The notes under the pieces: model-generated | Database searches by the model: none | What the model was told of the DNA's origin: nothing | Seen by the model: only the letters and a program-made list of their open reading frames with translations | Shown here: positions 38,188 through 47,978 of the stretch, piece after piece | Layout: each line of letters begins with the position of its first letter | Numbering within the stretch: the first letter of the stretch is position 1 | Source of the DNA: Lactobacillus amylolyticus DSM 11664 | Lineage (GTDB): Bacteria > Bacillota > Bacilli > Lactobacillales > Lactobacillaceae | Reading direction: 5' to 3' | Length of the DNA stretch: 64,000 nucleotides | Assembly (NCBI RefSeq): GCF_000178475.1 | Contig: NZ_ADNY01000066.1 | Span: 1-64,000, forward strand | Made by a program: the position numbers and the translations under genes

Positions 38188-38214
38188 TCACCCATTTATT
38201 AAATACGAAAAAAA
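38188..38214 (-). promoter_or_regulatory. Putative late-competence promoter motif of coiA
   Basis: Minus strand: T7 (38214-38208), CGTAT (38207-38203), nine AT-rich bases, then GGGTGA (38193-38188). It has the same layout as the recA and comFA motifs. The T-run here also serves as the tail of the mecA terminator, so part of the likeness could be coincidental. Confidence 0.45.
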
Positions 38215-38240
38215 GAGCCAGAATTTTTCTGCTCTTTTTC
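38208..38240 (-). terminator. Terminator after mecA
   Basis: Minus strand: AAAGAGCAGAA pairs with TTCTGGCTCTTT (one bulge), followed by TTTTTCG. Its T tail merges with the coiA upstream motif. Confidence 0.8.
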
Positions 38241-38261
38241 TTCTTTAATAATTCTTAATTT

Positions 38262-38999
38262 TTAACGACTTTGTTGTTTAAAATAATGACGCAAATTGCC
38301 TAACGCATCTCGTTCAATAATGCATTTGCCTTCATCCTGCACCATTTTCATTTGATCATCAGTGATTTTAATGCCATATTCATTCGCAATTGCCCAAGCA
38401 TCTGCTGGATTTAATTCAGTATAATCTTCATTTAAAAATAATAATTTGATGAAATAAGATCCTTTGAAGAAATAAAGGCTTGAAGCCAGATCACTGGCAT
38501 GTAAACTGTCAGCCAATTCAACGGCTTCGCCTAAATCCTTGAATTGGTAGCAATGACTGCTTTGAAACTTCCAGTAGGCGTTTTTGGCCTGTGGTGAGAC
38601 AAAACTGTCATTTTCAACGCTTACGGGATCAACTTCTGTTTTCGCATCATCATCAGGATTTAAATCAAAGAAGCTTCTTCTAAGCTCATCATGATTTTCA
38701 CTTGTTTCAGGTTGCAGATTATTGTCCCCGAGCATTTTTTGCAAATTGTTGTTATTTGCGTTTTTGACTTTGCTGATTAACAAATCTAATCCACTATTAT
38801 TAGGCATTATTTGAAAAGAAACAGGCGTATCTTTAGCAAAAGTGTGATCGGTATCAACTTCTGACAAAATTGAATAGAAGAAATGCTGAATTATTTCTTT
38901 ATTGCCTAGCAAATCTAAAACTTTTAAACCGCGTGCGGCAAGTTCTTCCTTATCAATTCGAACACGAATTGTATTTTCATCAATATGTTCAACTTGCAT
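38262..38999 (-). CDS. mecA: Adaptor protein MecA
   Basis: Adaptor that targets substrates (ComK/ComX-type and others) to the ClpC AAA+ protease and inhibits competence and Spx activity in relatives. The 245-residue protein has the N-terminal substrate domain (MQVEHIDENTIRVRI). A Glu/Asp/Asn-rich linker spans about 85-135. The C-terminal Clp-binding domain (FKDLGEAVELADSL.., YELNPADAW-like segment) follows. Start is an ATG after CGGAGG. A palindrome lies at its promoter. Confidence 0.93.
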   Translation of the reverse strand: MQVEHIDENTIRVRIDKEELAARGLKVLDLLGNKEIIQHFFYSILSEVDTDHTFAKDTPVSFQIMPNNSGLDLLISKVKNANNNNLQKMLGDNNLQPETSENHDELRRSFFDLNPDDDAKTEVDPVSVENDSFVSPQAKNAYWKFQSSHCYQFKDLGEAVELADSLHASDLASSLYFFKGSYFIKLLFLNEDYTELNPADAWAIANEYGIKITDDQMKMVQDEGKCIIERDALGNLRHYFKQQSR

Positions 39000-39029
39000 T
39001 TAATTCACCTCCGGTTTTTCGTTAGTTAT

Positions 39030-39039
39030 ATAGTACTAT
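39030..39039 (-). promoter_or_regulatory. Palindrome in the mecA promoter region
   Basis: A perfect ten-base palindrome ATAGTACTAT lies about 30 bases before the mecA start and overlaps AT-rich -10-like sequence. It could be an operator; no known regulator consensus is matched. Confidence 0.3.
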
Positions 39040-39062
39040 ACTACAATATTTTTTAAATAAAA

Positions 39063-39095
39063 CAAAAGCGTTAGTTAATCAAAACTAGCGCTTAA
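39063..39095 (-). terminator. Terminator after spxA
   Basis: Minus strand: AAGCGCTAGTTTTGATTAACTAACGCTTTTG, with inner ACT/AGT and outer AAGCG/CGCTT pairs and a T tail into the mecA upstream region. Confidence 0.75.
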
Positions 39096-39098
39096 AAA

Positions 39099-39497
39099 TT
39101 ATAAATCAGCAATTTTTTGGGCTTCAGCTAGTTCTAAACGACGAACCTTACGAGGCAAGAAACGACGAATTTCATCTTCATTGTAACCAACTTGAAGTCG
39201 ACGATCATCCATAATAATTGGTCTTCTTAATAAACTTGGATTCTTTTCTACCAAGTCAAGCAACTTATCAATAGATAAATCATCCAGATTAATTTTCAAT
39301 TGTTGAAAGGCTCTTGAGCGAGTCGAAATAATTTCTTCAGTTCCATTTTCAGTCATGCGCAAGATTTGAAGAAGCTCACGTTTGGTTAATGGTTCAGAAA
39401 AAATATTTCTTTCCTTGTATGGAATGTTGTGCTTCTCAAGCCAAGCCTTTGCTTTACGACATGAAGTACAGCTAGGAGATACATATAAATCTACCAT
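39099..39497 (-). CDS. spxA: Spx, redox-sensing RNA polymerase regulator
   Basis: ArsC-fold protein that binds the RNA polymerase alpha C-terminal domain and redirects transcription in thiol stress. The 132-residue protein has the redox switch C10-T-S-C13, and [27 protein letters not shown] with the conserved RPI. I use the ATG at 39497 after GAGGAG; the frame continues upstream without family likeness. Its likely turnover partners (SpxH-like adaptor, MecA, ClpE) are encoded nearby. Confidence 0.95.
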   Translation of the reverse strand: MVDLYVSPSCTSCRKAKAWLEKHNIPYKERNIFSEPLTKRELLQILRMTENGTEEIISTRSRAFQQLKINLDDLSIDKLLDLVEKNPSLLRRPIIMDDRRLQVGYNEDEIRRFLPRKVRRLELAEAQKIADL

Positions 39498-39550
39498 TTT
39501 TTCACGCTCCTCAGAACAAATAATCGTATACGCTTTTTCGTGTTTTATTA

Positions 39551-39579
39551 AGTATAACACATTTACTTTCTTTTTGTAA
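39551..39579 (-). promoter_or_regulatory. spxA promoter
   Basis: Minus strand: -35 TTACAA (39579-39574), 17-base spacer, -10 TATACT (39556-39551), about 55 bases before the start codon. Confidence 0.65.
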
Positions 39580-39704
39580 GTCACAATTAATTTATTTTTA
39601 ACAAATTATGTTTAATCAATTGTATGTTCTAAGAATACCTGGATTTCGTGAAGAAAGTGTGAATTTTTATATAAGAGCAGCTTAAAAAAGGCTTAAAAAG
39701 GCTT

Positions 39705-39739
39705 AAAAAAGCATTCGAGTTTTATACTCGAATGCTTTT
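39705..39739 (-). terminator. Terminator after ptsI
   Basis: Minus strand: AAAAGCATTCGAGTATAAAACTCGAATGCTTTTTTAAG. Strong 11-base stem with T tail. Confidence 0.9.
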
Positions 39740-39746
39740 CGCTTTT

Positions 39747-41480
39747 TTATTTGTTAAGCTTTGCCATAAAGTCATTAACCAACTTTTCGTTATCTTCAGC
39801 AGTTTCTGAAACATAACATGCTTGGTTAGCTAATTCCTTAAGATCAGCAGTACTTAACTTTTTCATTAAGCTTCTGATTCTCAAGATTGAAGTTGCACTC
39901 ATTGAATATTCATCAAGTCCCATTGAAAGCAAAATTGGGAACATGGTGTTATCACCAGCAGCTTCACCACACATACCACACCAAATACCATTTTCGTGGG
40001 CACTATCAATAGTGTGCTTAATCAAGCGTAATACTGATGGGTTGTATGGTTGGTACAAGTAAGAAACGTTATCGTTACCACGATCAGCAGCCATAGTGTA
40101 TTGGATAAGGTCGTTAGTACCAATTGAGAAGAAATCAACTTCTTTAGCAAATTGATCAGCCAAAATAGCAGCAGCAGGAACTTCGATCATCATACCAACT
40201 TGTAAGTCGTCTCCGATCTTAACGCCCTTCTTGATCAATTTGTCCTTTTCTTCATTCAAAATACCTTTAGCTTGACGTAATTCTGCTAAGGTACCAATCA
40301 TTGGGAACATAATACCCAACTTGCCGTAAGCAGATGCACGAAGCAAAGCTCTTAATTGCGTACGGAAAATGTTCTCGTTCTTAAGTGAAAGTCTAATAGC
40401 ACGAACGCCTAAGAATGGGTTCATTTCTTGTGGCAAATCCCAGTAATCAAGGTGCTTGTCACCACCAATATCCATAGTTCTGATGATAACTTGCTTGCCC
40501 TTCATACCTTCGATAACAGCCTTATAAGCTTCAAATTGGTCATCTTCGGTCGGGAAGTCCGAAGAATCCATGTACAAGAATTCAGTTCTGTACAAACCAA
40601 CAGCTTCAGCGCCGTTTTCATGAACGCCAGGCATATCATTTGGAGTACCAATGTTGGCTGCAATAGTAAATTTCTTACCATCAGCAGTAACTGAAGGTTT
40701 ATCCTTCAATTTAGCCCATTCAGCCTTTTGTTTAAGGAAGTCTTCACCTTTTTGCTTGTATTCAGCAACTTGGTCATCGCTTGGTTCAACGATTGCAACA
40801 CCGTCTAAGCCATCAACGATCATGTTTTGACCATCCTTAATATCTTTGGTAATTGAACCAGTACCAACTACGGCTGGCAATTCCAATGAACGAGCCATGA
40901 TTGCTGAGTGAGCGGTACGACCACCAACATCAGTAACAAAGCCCTTAACGTATTTCTTGTTAAGTTGTGCAGTATCACTTGGAGTCAAGTCATGAGCAAC
41001 AACGATTACTTCGTGATCAATTGAAGCAGGGTTTGGTAACTTCTTACCAAGAAGGTGTGCCATGATACGCTTTGAAACATCACGTACATCGGCAGCACGT
41101 TCTTGCATATAAGGGTTATCAGTCATGCCCTCAAAAATCTTGATAAATTTTTGAGCAGTTTCGTCCAATGCAGCTTCAGCATTAATGCTGGAGTTCTTAA
41201 TTTCAGTTTCAATAGCACCAGTAAATTCTGGGTCATTCAAAATCATTAAGTGAGCTTCAAAAACTTGAGCTCCTTCTTCACCCAAACTCTTCTTAGCTAC
41301 ATCACGGATTTTTTCCACTTCAGCAGTTGAATCAGAAACAGCCTTCTTGTAACGACTTATTTCTGAATCAACATCATTAATTGAATGTTTAGTGAATGAA
41401 AGATCAGGCTCAACAAGAAGATAAGCTGGAGCAACAGCAATACCGTCACTTGCAGCAATTCCTTTTAAAGTCTTGGTCAT
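39747..41480 (-). CDS. ptsI: PTS Enzyme I (phosphoenolpyruvate-protein phosphotransferase)
   Basis: Transfers phosphate from phosphoenolpyruvate to HPr, the first step for all PTS sugars. The 577-residue protein has the phospho-His site [17 protein letters not shown] near residue 190 and the PEP-binding barrel motifs ([20 protein letters not shown] region, [20 protein letters not shown] segment, [10 protein letters not shown] with the catalytic Cys). Its ATG shares one base with the ptsH stop (TAATG). Cytosolic; normal length. Confidence 0.97.
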   Translation of the reverse strand: MTKTLKGIAASDGIAVAPAYLLVEPDLSFTKHSINDVDSEISRYKKAVSDSTAEVEKIRDVAKKSLGEEGAQVFEAHLMILNDPEFTGAIETEIKNSSINAEAALDETAQKFIKIFEGMTDNPYMQERAADVRDVSKRIMAHLLGKKLPNPASIDHEVIVVAHDLTPSDTAQLNKKYVKGFVTDVGGRTAHSAIMARSLELPAVVGTGSITKDIKDGQNMIVDGLDGVAIVEPSDDQVAEYKQKGEDFLKQKAEWAKLKDKPSVTADGKKFTIAANIGTPNDMPGVHENGAEAVGLYRTEFLYMDSSDFPTEDDQFEAYKAVIEGMKGKQVIIRTMDIGGDKHLDYWDLPQEMNPFLGVRAIRLSLKNENIFRTQLRALLRASAYGKLGIMFPMIGTLAELRQAKGILNEEKDKLIKKGVKIGDDLQVGMMIEVPAAAILADQFAKEVDFFSIGTNDLIQYTMAADRGNDNVSYLYQPYNPSVLRLIKHTIDSAHENGIWCGMCGEAAGDNTMFPILLSMGLDEYSMSATSILRIRSLMKKLSTADLKELANQACYVSETAEDNEKLVNDFMAKLNK

Positions 41481-41746
41481 TATTCAGCTAAACCTTCCTT
41501 TTTCATAGTATCTGCAATTGCGTCTAATGCGTCTTTTTCATCGTCACCTTCAGCAGTGATAGTAACATCAGCGTTTTGACCAACACCAAGTGACATAACA
41601 CCCATGATTGACTTTAAGTTTACAGACTTGCCGTTGTATTCCAAGTTAATGTCTGAACCAAACTTTGAAGCAGTTTGTACCAACAAAGTAGCTGGACGTG
41701 CGTGAATACCAGTTTCTGCAATAATGTGAAAATCGCGTTTTTCCAT
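41480..41746 (-). CDS. ptsH: Phosphocarrier protein HPr
   Basis: Relays phosphate from Enzyme I to the sugar-specific EIIA proteins through His15 (GIHARPAT, residues 13-20). Ser46 (LKSIMGV) is present, so HprK can make HPr(Ser-P), the CcpA partner. 88 residues. Start is the ATG at 41746 after AAGGAG. A near-cre palindrome lies about 95 bases upstream. The operon ends after ptsI. Confidence 0.97.
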   Translation of the reverse strand: MEKRDFHIIAETGIHARPATLLVQTASKFGSDINLEYNGKSVNLKSIMGVMSLGVGQNADVTITAEGDDEKDALDAIADTMKKEGLAE

Positions 41747-41841
41747 TTTGAATATCTCCTTTAATTTTAAACAAATTAATCGGTAATAAATACCCATCCG
41801 CATAATAGGTTATCATTTTTTCGCCGTTGACACAACAATTA

Positions 41842-41855
41842 TGTAATAGCTTACA
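41842..41855. promoter_or_regulatory. Near-cre palindrome upstream of ptsH
   Basis: TGTAATAGCTTACA matches the CcpA consensus TGWAANCGNTNWCA at all positions but the central C. It lies just beyond the stop of the preceding small gene, upstream of the ptsH promoter. Losing the central CG usually weakens cre, so this is tentative. Confidence 0.3.
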
Positions 41856-41859
41856 TTAT

Positions 41860-42042
41860 TTAGTCATCGCTCTTGTTGGCGGTATATATAATTGTACCGC
41901 CTCTTTCAGCACGACCAGTAATATTTTGTCTTTTTCCATAGTTGCGCAATGCTTCTTGAAAGTCGAAAGCATCTTTTGGCTCTACTTTATATTCTTTCAA
42001 TTCGCCACTGACTATTTGATCAAGAATCTTTTGATAATCCAT
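41860..42042 (-). CDS. Small conserved-looking protein upstream of ptsHI
   Basis: 60-residue charged protein (MDYQKILDQIVSGELKEY...NITGRAERGGTIIYTANKSDD) with no cysteine, signal or membrane segment; I do not recognise a family. Support for it being real: a promoter-like TTGCAT/TAGAAT pair with 18-base spacing upstream, GGTGAT before its ATG, and no competing frame. It lies between ptsH and the divergent clpE. The function is unknown. Confidence 0.6.
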   Translation of the reverse strand: MDYQKILDQIVSGELKEYKVEPKDAFDFQEALRNYGKRQNITGRAERGGTIIYTANKSDD

Positions 42043-42195
42043 TTACATCACCGCTCTCAATCTTGAGTTTATAATTTCCGCCCTTTTTATTCTACTTCAT
42101 TCAAAATGACTAATGCAATAATCCTATTTTCAGGTAAAAATCACTTTCTTCATTAATAAGGTATATTTATCTTTTTTAATATTCGATTGCAATGC

Positions 42196-42231
42196 TTAGC
42201 ACTTGACTTTAAAGAGTGCTAATTTTAAAAT
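42196..42231 (+). promoter_or_regulatory. clpE promoter overlapped by a CIRCE (HrcA) operator
   Basis: TTAGCACTT-N9-GAGTGCTAA (42196-42222) matches the CIRCE consensus TTAGCACTC-N9-GAGTGCTAA with one change. It covers the -35 TTGACT (42203-42208) and most of a 17-base spacer before the -10 TAAAAT (42226-42231). Repression by HrcA and release on heat shock is the expected effect. I see no CtsR heptad repeat here. Confidence 0.88.
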
Positions 42232-42265
42232 TTGTGTATGTTTAAAGCGAAAGGCGGTAATATTA

Positions 42266-44479
42266 TTGATTTGTCAAAACTGTCACAAGCGGCCAGCCTC
42301 CATCCATCTTTATGCAAAGGTAAATGGACAGAGCCGTGAAATTGATTTATGTCAACACTGTTATCAAGAATTAAGAAATGAACAAAGAAATTTAAGTAAT
42401 TTAGGTAATATCAATATGAATAACTATAATAATGGATTCTTTGGCGACTTTGATGACCTATTCAATGCCATTAATGGCAATAACTCAAATGCCGCAAACA
42501 ATAATAATATGAATAATCAAGGGCCCGAAATGCAAATGGGCGGTGGAAATGGCGGAAACGGTGGTCGTTCTCTGCTTGATCAATATGGTACTGATCTTAC
42601 TGCCCTTGCTAAAAAAGGAAAAATTGACCCAGTAATCGGACGTGATCAAGAAATTTCACGTGTTATTGAGATTTTAAACAGAAGAACCAAAAACAACCCT
42701 GTTTTAATTGGTGAAGCCGGTGTCGGTAAGACCGCTGTTGTTGAAGGATTAGCTCAACAAATTGTTGATGGTTCCGTCCCTGCTAAATTGCAAGATAAGA
42801 AAATTATTTCATTAAATGTTGTTTCATTGGTACAAGGAACTGGCTTTCGTGGTCAATTCGAACAAAGAATGGAACAATTAATTAAAGAATTGCAATCTAG
42901 AAAAGATGTTATTCTCTTCATTGATGAAATTCATGAAATCGTTGGTGCAGGTAATGCTGAAGGCGGAATGGATGCCGGCAACATTATTAAGCCAGCTTTA
43001 GCTCGTGGCGAGCTACAATTAGTTGGTGCAACTACGATTAAAGAATACCGTGAAATTGAAAAGGATTCTGCTTTGGCACGTCGTTTCCAACCTGTAGAAG
43101 TTAAAGAGCCTTCAATTGATGAAACGATCAGAATCTTAAAAGGCATTCAAAAGCGCTACGAAGATTATCACCACGTTAAATATACCGATAAGGCCATTGA
43201 AGCAGCTACCAAGCTTTCTGCTCGCTACATTCAAGACCGTTTCTTGCCAGACAAAGCCATTGACCTTCTTGATGAAGCTGGTTCAAGAATGAATTTGACT
43301 ATTCCTTACATTGATCAAGATAAGATGAAGGAAAGAATTAAAGTAGCAGAAGAATTAAAGCAAGAAGCTTTAAAGAATGAAGATTATGAAAAGGCTGCCT
43401 ACTACCGCGATCAAATCGAAAAGTATGACAAGATGAAGGATCAAAAGGTTGACCCTGATAAAGCTCCTATCATTACTGATAAGATCATGGACAAGATTGT
43501 TGAGGAAAAGACTAACATTCCAGTTGGCGATATTCAAAAGCAAGAAGAAAACCAATTGAAAAACTTGGCCAGTGATTTGAAGAGTAAAGTTATCGGACAA
43601 GACGAGGCCGTTGATCAAGTTGCTCGGGCAATTCGTCGTAACAGAATTGGTTTCAACAAGTCCGGCAGACCAATCGGATCCTTCCTCTTCGTAGGACCTA
43701 CTGGTGTTGGGAAGACTGAACTTGCCAAACAACTTGCTAAGCAAATGTTTGGTTCTGAAGATGCGATGATTCGTTTCGACATGTCCGAATACATGGAACA
43801 ATATTCAGTTTCTAAATTGATCGGTTCAGCTCCTGGTTATGTAGGCTACGAAGAAGCTGGTCAATTAACTGAACAAGTTCGGCACAATCCATATAGCTTG
43901 ATTTTGCTTGATGAAGTTGAAAAGGCAAATCCTGATGTCATGAACCTCTTCTTGCAAATTCTTGACGATGGTCGTTTAACCGACTCACAAGGCAGAACTG
44001 TTTCCTTTAAAGATACAATCATCATCATGACCTCTAATGCTGGTCAAGGAATCAGTAATGCCAGTGTTGGTTTTGCTGCTGAAAACAGTGATGAAGATCA
44101 AGATTCTGCGAGAAGCGCAATGACGCAATACTTCAAGCCAGAGTTTTTGAACCGGCTTGATGATGTCATTGAATTTAATAAATTAACTAAGAAGGACTTG
44201 ATTAAAATCGTCAACTTGATGCTCAACAACACCAACAACATGGTTAAGGATCAAGGCTTGCATATCGATGTCACTGACAAGGCAAAGGAAAAGCTTGTTG
44301 ACGATGGCTTCAATCCTGCTATGGGTGCTCGTCCGCTTCGCAGAACCATCCAAGAAGAAATCGAGGACAATGTCGCCGACTTCAAGCTTGATCATCCAAG
44401 CAGCAAGAATCTTTTGGCAGATGTCAAAGACAACAAGATTGTTATCAGTGATGAAGATCAAGCTGCCGAAGATAAGTAA
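42266..44479 (+). CDS. clpE: ATP-dependent Clp protease ATP-binding subunit ClpE
   Basis: HSP100 unfoldase that feeds ClpP under heat stress. The 737-residue protein has the N-terminal zinc finger (CQNC ... CQHC, within the first 35 residues) that defines ClpE. An Asn/Gly-rich linker spans about 50-100. AAA+ module 1 has GEAGVGKT. The UVR-like coiled middle domain includes [23 protein letters not shown]+ module 2 has GPTGVGKT and an Arg-finger region, followed by the D2-small domain. I use the TTG at 42266, eight bases after AAGGCGG; an upstream extension overlaps the promoter and operator. Confidence 0.95.
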   Translation: MICQNCHKRPASIHLYAKVNGQSREIDLCQHCYQELRNEQRNLSNLGNINMNNYNNGFFGDFDDLFNAINGNNSNAANNNNMNNQGPEMQMGGGNGGNGGRSLLDQYGTDLTALAKKGKIDPVIGRDQEISRVIEILNRRTKNNPVLIGEAGVGKTAVVEGLAQQIVDGSVPAKLQDKKIISLNVVSLVQGTGFRGQFEQRMEQLIKELQSRKDVILFIDEIHEIVGAGNAEGGMDAGNIIKPALARGELQLVGATTIKEYREIEKDSALARRFQPVEVKEPSIDETIRILKGIQKRYEDYHHVKYTDKAIEAATKLSARYIQDRFLPDKAIDLLDEAGSRMNLTIPYIDQDKMKERIKVAEELKQEALKNEDYEKAAYYRDQIEKYDKMKDQKVDPDKAPIITDKIMDKIVEEKTNIPVGDIQKQEENQLKNLASDLKSKVIGQDEAVDQVARAIRRNRIGFNKSGRPIGSFLFVGPTGVGKTELAKQLAKQMFGSEDAMIRFDMSEYMEQYSVSKLIGSAPGYVGYEEAGQLTEQVRHNPYSLILLDEVEKANPDVMNLFLQILDDGRLTDSQGRTVSFKDTIIIMTSNAGQGISNASVGFAAENSDEDQDSARSAMTQYFKPEFLNRLDDVIEFNKLTKKDLIKIVNLMLNNTNNMVKDQGLHIDVTDKAKEKLVDDGFNPAMGARPLRRTIQEEIEDNVADFKLDHPSSKNLLADVKDNKIVISDEDQAAEDK

Positions 44480-44496
44480 AAAGGCACTTTAACGCG

Positions 44497-44529
44497 TAAA
44501 AAAGGAGAACAGATTGTTCTCCTTTTTTT
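44497..44529 (+). terminator. Terminator after clpE
   Basis: AAAAAAGGAGAACA, loop GAT, TGTTCTCCTTTTTTT. Very strong. Confidence 0.92.
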
Positions 44530-44608
44530 CATGTATTTTTGTAAATAAAGTATCAAAATTAGTTTATACTATAGATGATGAAAGTTTGAACAGAAACGGG
44601 TGAAATCC

Positions 44609-44890
44609 ATGCGTTTAATAGATGTAACCAACAGTTATGCAGAATTAGTTCACAGTCAGCTTAATACTACTGATGCAATTTATGTAAAGGTTTACTCTTT
44701 AGGAAATACTTTGGTTATCTACACAGAGAGCCAAGATTCAATCGGTATTGCTTTGGAAAACCACGATCGTCGCATCCTTGAAAAAGAAGTTGAATTTGTG
44801 ATCAATCGGTTAGTTGAAGACCCAAACGTCAGTTATACATTAACCGTAGACAACAGTCGGCATGTTATCGAAATTCATATCGATAAATAA
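44609..44890 (+). CDS. DUF1827 family protein
   Basis: 93-residue cytosolic protein of the DUF1827 family seen in Lactobacillales, with an alternating strand/helix pattern (LIDVTNSYAELVHSQL..; IYVKVYSLGNTLVIYTE) and no catalytic motif that I recognise. I use the ATG at 44609 after GGGTGA; a GTG three codons upstream is possible. Single gene between two terminators. The function is unknown. Confidence 0.82.
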   Translation: MRLIDVTNSYAELVHSQLNTTDAIYVKVYSLGNTLVIYTESQDSIGIALENHDRRILEKEVEFVINRLVEDPNVSYTLTVDNSRHVIEIHIDK

Positions 44891-44894
44891 ATGC

Positions 44895-44926
44895 AAAAAC
44901 CTGGAAGCTGAGCTTCCAGGTTTTTT
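44895..44926. terminator. Bidirectional terminator DUF1827 / prfC
   Basis: AAAACCTGGAAGCTGAGCTTCCAGGTTTT: a ten-base stem with A tract on one side and T tract on the other, between convergent genes. Confidence 0.92.
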
Positions 44927-44931
44927 CTTTC

Positions 44932-46503
44932 CTATAATTTTTCTGTTAGTTTAACATCTGGATATTTATCCTTAAAGAATCTTTCGGCAAATTCATTTTC
45001 AAACAGGAATAAAGGATTGCCATATCGGTCCTTAACTAGCAAATTACGCATGTTAGACATTGATGGATCCAATTGATCCGGATCAATCCAACGAGCAACA
45101 CGGTGACCAATACTTGTCATTTCAACTTCAGAATTATATTCATTTTGCATTCTGAATTTAAAAACTTCAAATTGCAATTGACCAACTGCCCCAAGAATAT
45201 ATTCATCCGTCTGATAATTACGATAAAGCTGAATTGTTCCTTCTTGAACCAGTTGATTCATCCCTTTGTGGAAAGATTTTTGCTTCATCACGTTTTTGGC
45301 AGTTACACGCATGAATAATTCAGGTGTAAATTCCGGCAATGGTGGATAAACAATTTTACGCTTTCCAGAATAAATACTATCGCCAATCTGGAAATTGCCA
45401 GTGTCATATAAACCAACAATATCACCAGCTACCGCATCACTAACTTGTACTCGTTCACTGGACATGAATTCAGTTGCGTTATTTAAGCGAATTGGCTTAC
45501 CTGTTCTAGCTAAAGTTACATCCAAGCCCTTCTTAAACTCGCCGCTGCCGACACGAACAAAAGCAATTCGATCGCGGTGATGCGGATTCATATTAGCCTG
45601 TATCTTAAAGACGAAACCTGAAAACTGTGGATCATCAGGTTCTAATTCTTCATCCTCGTTTACCGTATGGCTCTCTGGAGCTGGAGCTAAGTTTACGAAA
45701 CTGTTTAAGAAAGTTTCAACCCCAAAGTTAGTTAAAGCTGAGCCGAAGAAGACTGGCGTTTGATCGCCTAATGCAATCTTTTCACGATCGAACTTATTGC
45801 CAGCTTCCTTAATCAAATCAATTTCATCTAAAGTTTCTTGGAATTGCTGATCTTGACTTAATGGTTCGCTATCTGGCAATTTTCCATCTTTATCTAGGGC
45901 AATAAAACGATCGGCACCGTCCTTGTGATACAGCTCTACTCGGTTATTAGCGATATCATAAAGGCCCTTAAGTGTTTGTCCTGAGCCGATTGGCCAGTCC
46001 ATTGCTACTCCTTCGATGCCAAGCAGATCTTCAAGTTCAGCGATCAAATCCAAAGGTGGTCGGCCATCACGATCGAGCTTGTTCATAAAGGTAAAAATTG
46101 GAATACCACGCTGTTTAACAACTTTAAACAGTTTTTTAGTCTGTGGCTCGATACCCTTAGCTGAGTCAATTACCATAACGGCAGCATCAACTGCCATCAA
46201 GGTCCGGTAGGTATCTTCAGAGAAGTCCTGGTGTCCTGGCGTATCCAAAATATTGATCCGCTTGCCTTGGTATTCAAATTGCATTACTGAACTAGTAACG
46301 GAAATCCCACGCTTCTTTTCAATTTCCATCCAGTCACTAGTAGCATAATTACCGGTCTTACGTGCCTTAACAGTACCGGCCTTTCTAATTACACCACCAA
46401 AGAGCAGCATTTGTTCGGTAATTGTTGTTTTACCGGCATCCGGGTGGGAAATAATCGCAAAAGTTCTTCTCTTCTTAACTTTATCTTCTAACTCTTTATC
46501 CAT
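44932..46503 (-). CDS. prfC: Peptide chain release factor 3
   Basis: Translational GTPase that recycles RF1/RF2 from the ribosome. The 523-residue protein has G1 SHPDAGKTT near residue 19, G2 [10 protein letters not shown]3 DTPGHQDF and G4 NKLD, then EF-Tu-like domain 2 and an RF3-specific C-terminal domain. Its ATG shares one base with the stop of the upstream CorC-like gene (TAATG). Length is normal. Confidence 0.96.
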   Translation of the reverse strand: MDKELEDKVKKRRTFAIISHPDAGKTTITEQMLLFGGVIRKAGTVKARKTGNYATSDWMEIEKKRGISVTSSVMQFEYQGKRINILDTPGHQDFSEDTYRTLMAVDAAVMVIDSAKGIEPQTKKLFKVVKQRGIPIFTFMNKLDRDGRPPLDLIAELEDLLGIEGVAMDWPIGSGQTLKGLYDIANNRVELYHKDGADRFIALDKDGKLPDSEPLSQDQQFQETLDEIDLIKEAGNKFDREKIALGDQTPVFFGSALTNFGVETFLNSFVNLAPAPESHTVNEDEELEPDDPQFSGFVFKIQANMNPHHRDRIAFVRVGSGEFKKGLDVTLARTGKPIRLNNATEFMSSERVQVSDAVAGDIVGLYDTGNFQIGDSIYSGKRKIVYPPLPEFTPELFMRVTAKNVMKQKSFHKGMNQLVQEGTIQLYRNYQTDEYILGAVGQLQFEVFKFRMQNEYNSEVEMTSIGHRVARWIDPDQLDPSMSNMRNLLVKDRYGNPLFLFENEFAERFFKDKYPDVKLTEKL

Positions 46504-47375
46504 TAATCCTTATTGTCTTCTTCCTTTTGTTCACTCTGATCTGGAATAGTTAATAAAATCGTTAACAATCTTGAGCCCTTCATGCGCCCAGTTGTCAAAA
46601 TCATTCCATTCTCCAATGTAATACTGAGCTTCTCACCTTTTGCAGGAATGACTCCTAGACGAGTAATTAAATAGCCTGCTACAGTGTCAACGTCAGTCAT
46701 CTCAAGCTTAATATCAAACTGCTCATTAAAATCATCCAGCGGCATCTTGCCATAAATGACGTACTTGTTAGTGCTTAATTTGTTAAACAAAATTTCAGCG
46801 TGATCAACTTCATCGTCAATGTCACCCACAATTTCTTCAATTAGGTCTTCGATCGTGGCTAAGCCCACTACCCCGCCATATTCATCCAGCAAAATTGCCA
46901 ATTGGCGCTGGGTTTGCTGCATTTCGACCAGCAACTCGCCTAGCTCCGCAGTTTCAGGCGCAAACAACGGCTCATACATGACGTCTTGATAATCCAAATG
47001 ATCAAAGCCTTTTCTTCTTGCTTCACGCAGCACCGTTCTAATATGAATTATTCCAATAACCTTATCTTTATCCTGTTGATAAACTGGGATTCGAGAGTAC
47101 GGCTGTCGCAGAATTTCATCCAAGTTATCCCTAAAAGGAATCGTGGCATCAACCATAAATGCATCAGGACGAGGAACCATCACTTCACGAGCTGTTTTTG
47201 ATTGGAAATTCATAATTCCTTCAAGCATTGAAAATTCAGTATCATTAATTTGATGATGATCATGCAGCTGCTCTACTTCTTTGGTTAAATGATCTTTATT
47301 ATTTTCTCCCTTGTCACTAGAAAATTTACTCTTTAAGCGATCGAATAAATTTTCCGCTGCGGGGTCGCTACTCAT
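46503..47375 (-). CDS. CorC/HlyC-like CBS-domain protein without membrane domain
   Basis: 290-residue cytosolic protein with a pair of CBS domains (about residues 65-190; [63 protein letters not shown]) and a C-terminal CorC_HlyC domain. The N-terminal DUF21 membrane domain of full MpfA/YhdP-type transporters is missing; the short form is known as CorC/TlyC. It probably has a regulatory role in cation homeostasis. ATG after AAGGAG; co-transcribed with prfC. Confidence 0.88.
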   Translation of the reverse strand: MSSDPAAENLFDRLKSKFSSDKGENNKDHLTKEVEQLHDHHQINDTEFSMLEGIMNFQSKTAREVMVPRPDAFMVDATIPFRDNLDEILRQPYSRIPVYQQDKDKVIGIIHIRTVLREARRKGFDHLDYQDVMYEPLFAPETAELGELLVEMQQTQRQLAILLDEYGGVVGLATIEDLIEEIVGDIDDEVDHAEILFNKLSTNKYVIYGKMPLDDFNEQFDIKLEMTDVDTVAGYLITRLGVIPAKGEKLSITLENGMILTTGRMKGSRLLTILLTIPDQSEQKEEDNKD

Positions 47376-47477
47376 AGTTTGCTCTCCTTCTTTAAAACTT
47401 GTCTTTAAATAATCATATTATAGCATAGCGCAACCGTTAATATGCTAAAATAGCAATTAAGAAGCGAGGTTTATATT

Positions 47478-47939
47478 ATGAAGAAAAGTCATGTTTTATT
47501 AGTATTCTTCTTTTTGCTGCTAATTCCATATATCTGCAGTCTGACAATCATCGGAATCGGCTACAACGCACTGGTTTTGCACTCAGGCGATTTATTCAGA
47601 AGTTTGATCGGTGCTTTTGTCGGTTCATTAGTTATGTTTGGGATTAAAGCCACGATTCAAAGACCGGTTGACTTATTAGCAATGCAAACCAACGATGGTT
47701 TGTTAAAACAGCTTTTACGTTTCTTCAGTATCCGCCGGCGCTACTTTTTACTAACTGCAAATGTCATTTTGGATTTTGTTCTCTGCTTTGGTGCAATGTC
47801 ATTAGTAAGATATTACCTCACGCTTGATGATATCGTAGGCAATGCTACTGGCGTTGTTTTGCTAGTAATGTTTGTCTCCACCTGCTTAGGAGCCTACATT
47901 GAATACGACAATTTATCGATTGATCCGCAACAACATTAA
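47478..47939 (+). CDS. Small polytopic membrane protein, unknown function
   Basis: 153-residue protein with four strongly hydrophobic segments (about 7-28, 38-58, 93-110, 122-142) and short basic cytoplasmic loops (FFSIRRRYF). I do not recognise the family. It has its own ribosome site (GCGAGG) and terminator and diverges from the CorC-like gene. Confidence 0.75.
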   Translation: MKKSHVLLVFFFLLLIPYICSLTIIGIGYNALVLHSGDLFRSLIGAFVGSLVMFGIKATIQRPVDLLAMQTNDGLLKQLLRFFSIRRRYFLLTANVILDFVLCFGAMSLVRYYLTLDDIVGNATGVVLLVMFVSTCLGAYIEYDNLSIDPQQH

Positions 47940-47946
47940 AGATAAT

Positions 47947-47978
47947 AAAAAGGTCTAGCCCGCAAGAGCTAGACTTTT
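47947..47978. terminator. Bidirectional terminator between two convergent hypothetical genes
   Basis: AAAAAGGTCTAGC ... GCTAGACTTTTA around an eight-base loop. The minus-strand stop codon touches its right edge. Confidence 0.85.

Noticed and set aside
42130-42265. CtsR operator before clpE
   Set aside because: I looked for GGTCAAA-type heptad repeats; only single TTGACT/TTTAAAG pieces occur, and these belong to the -35 and CIRCE.
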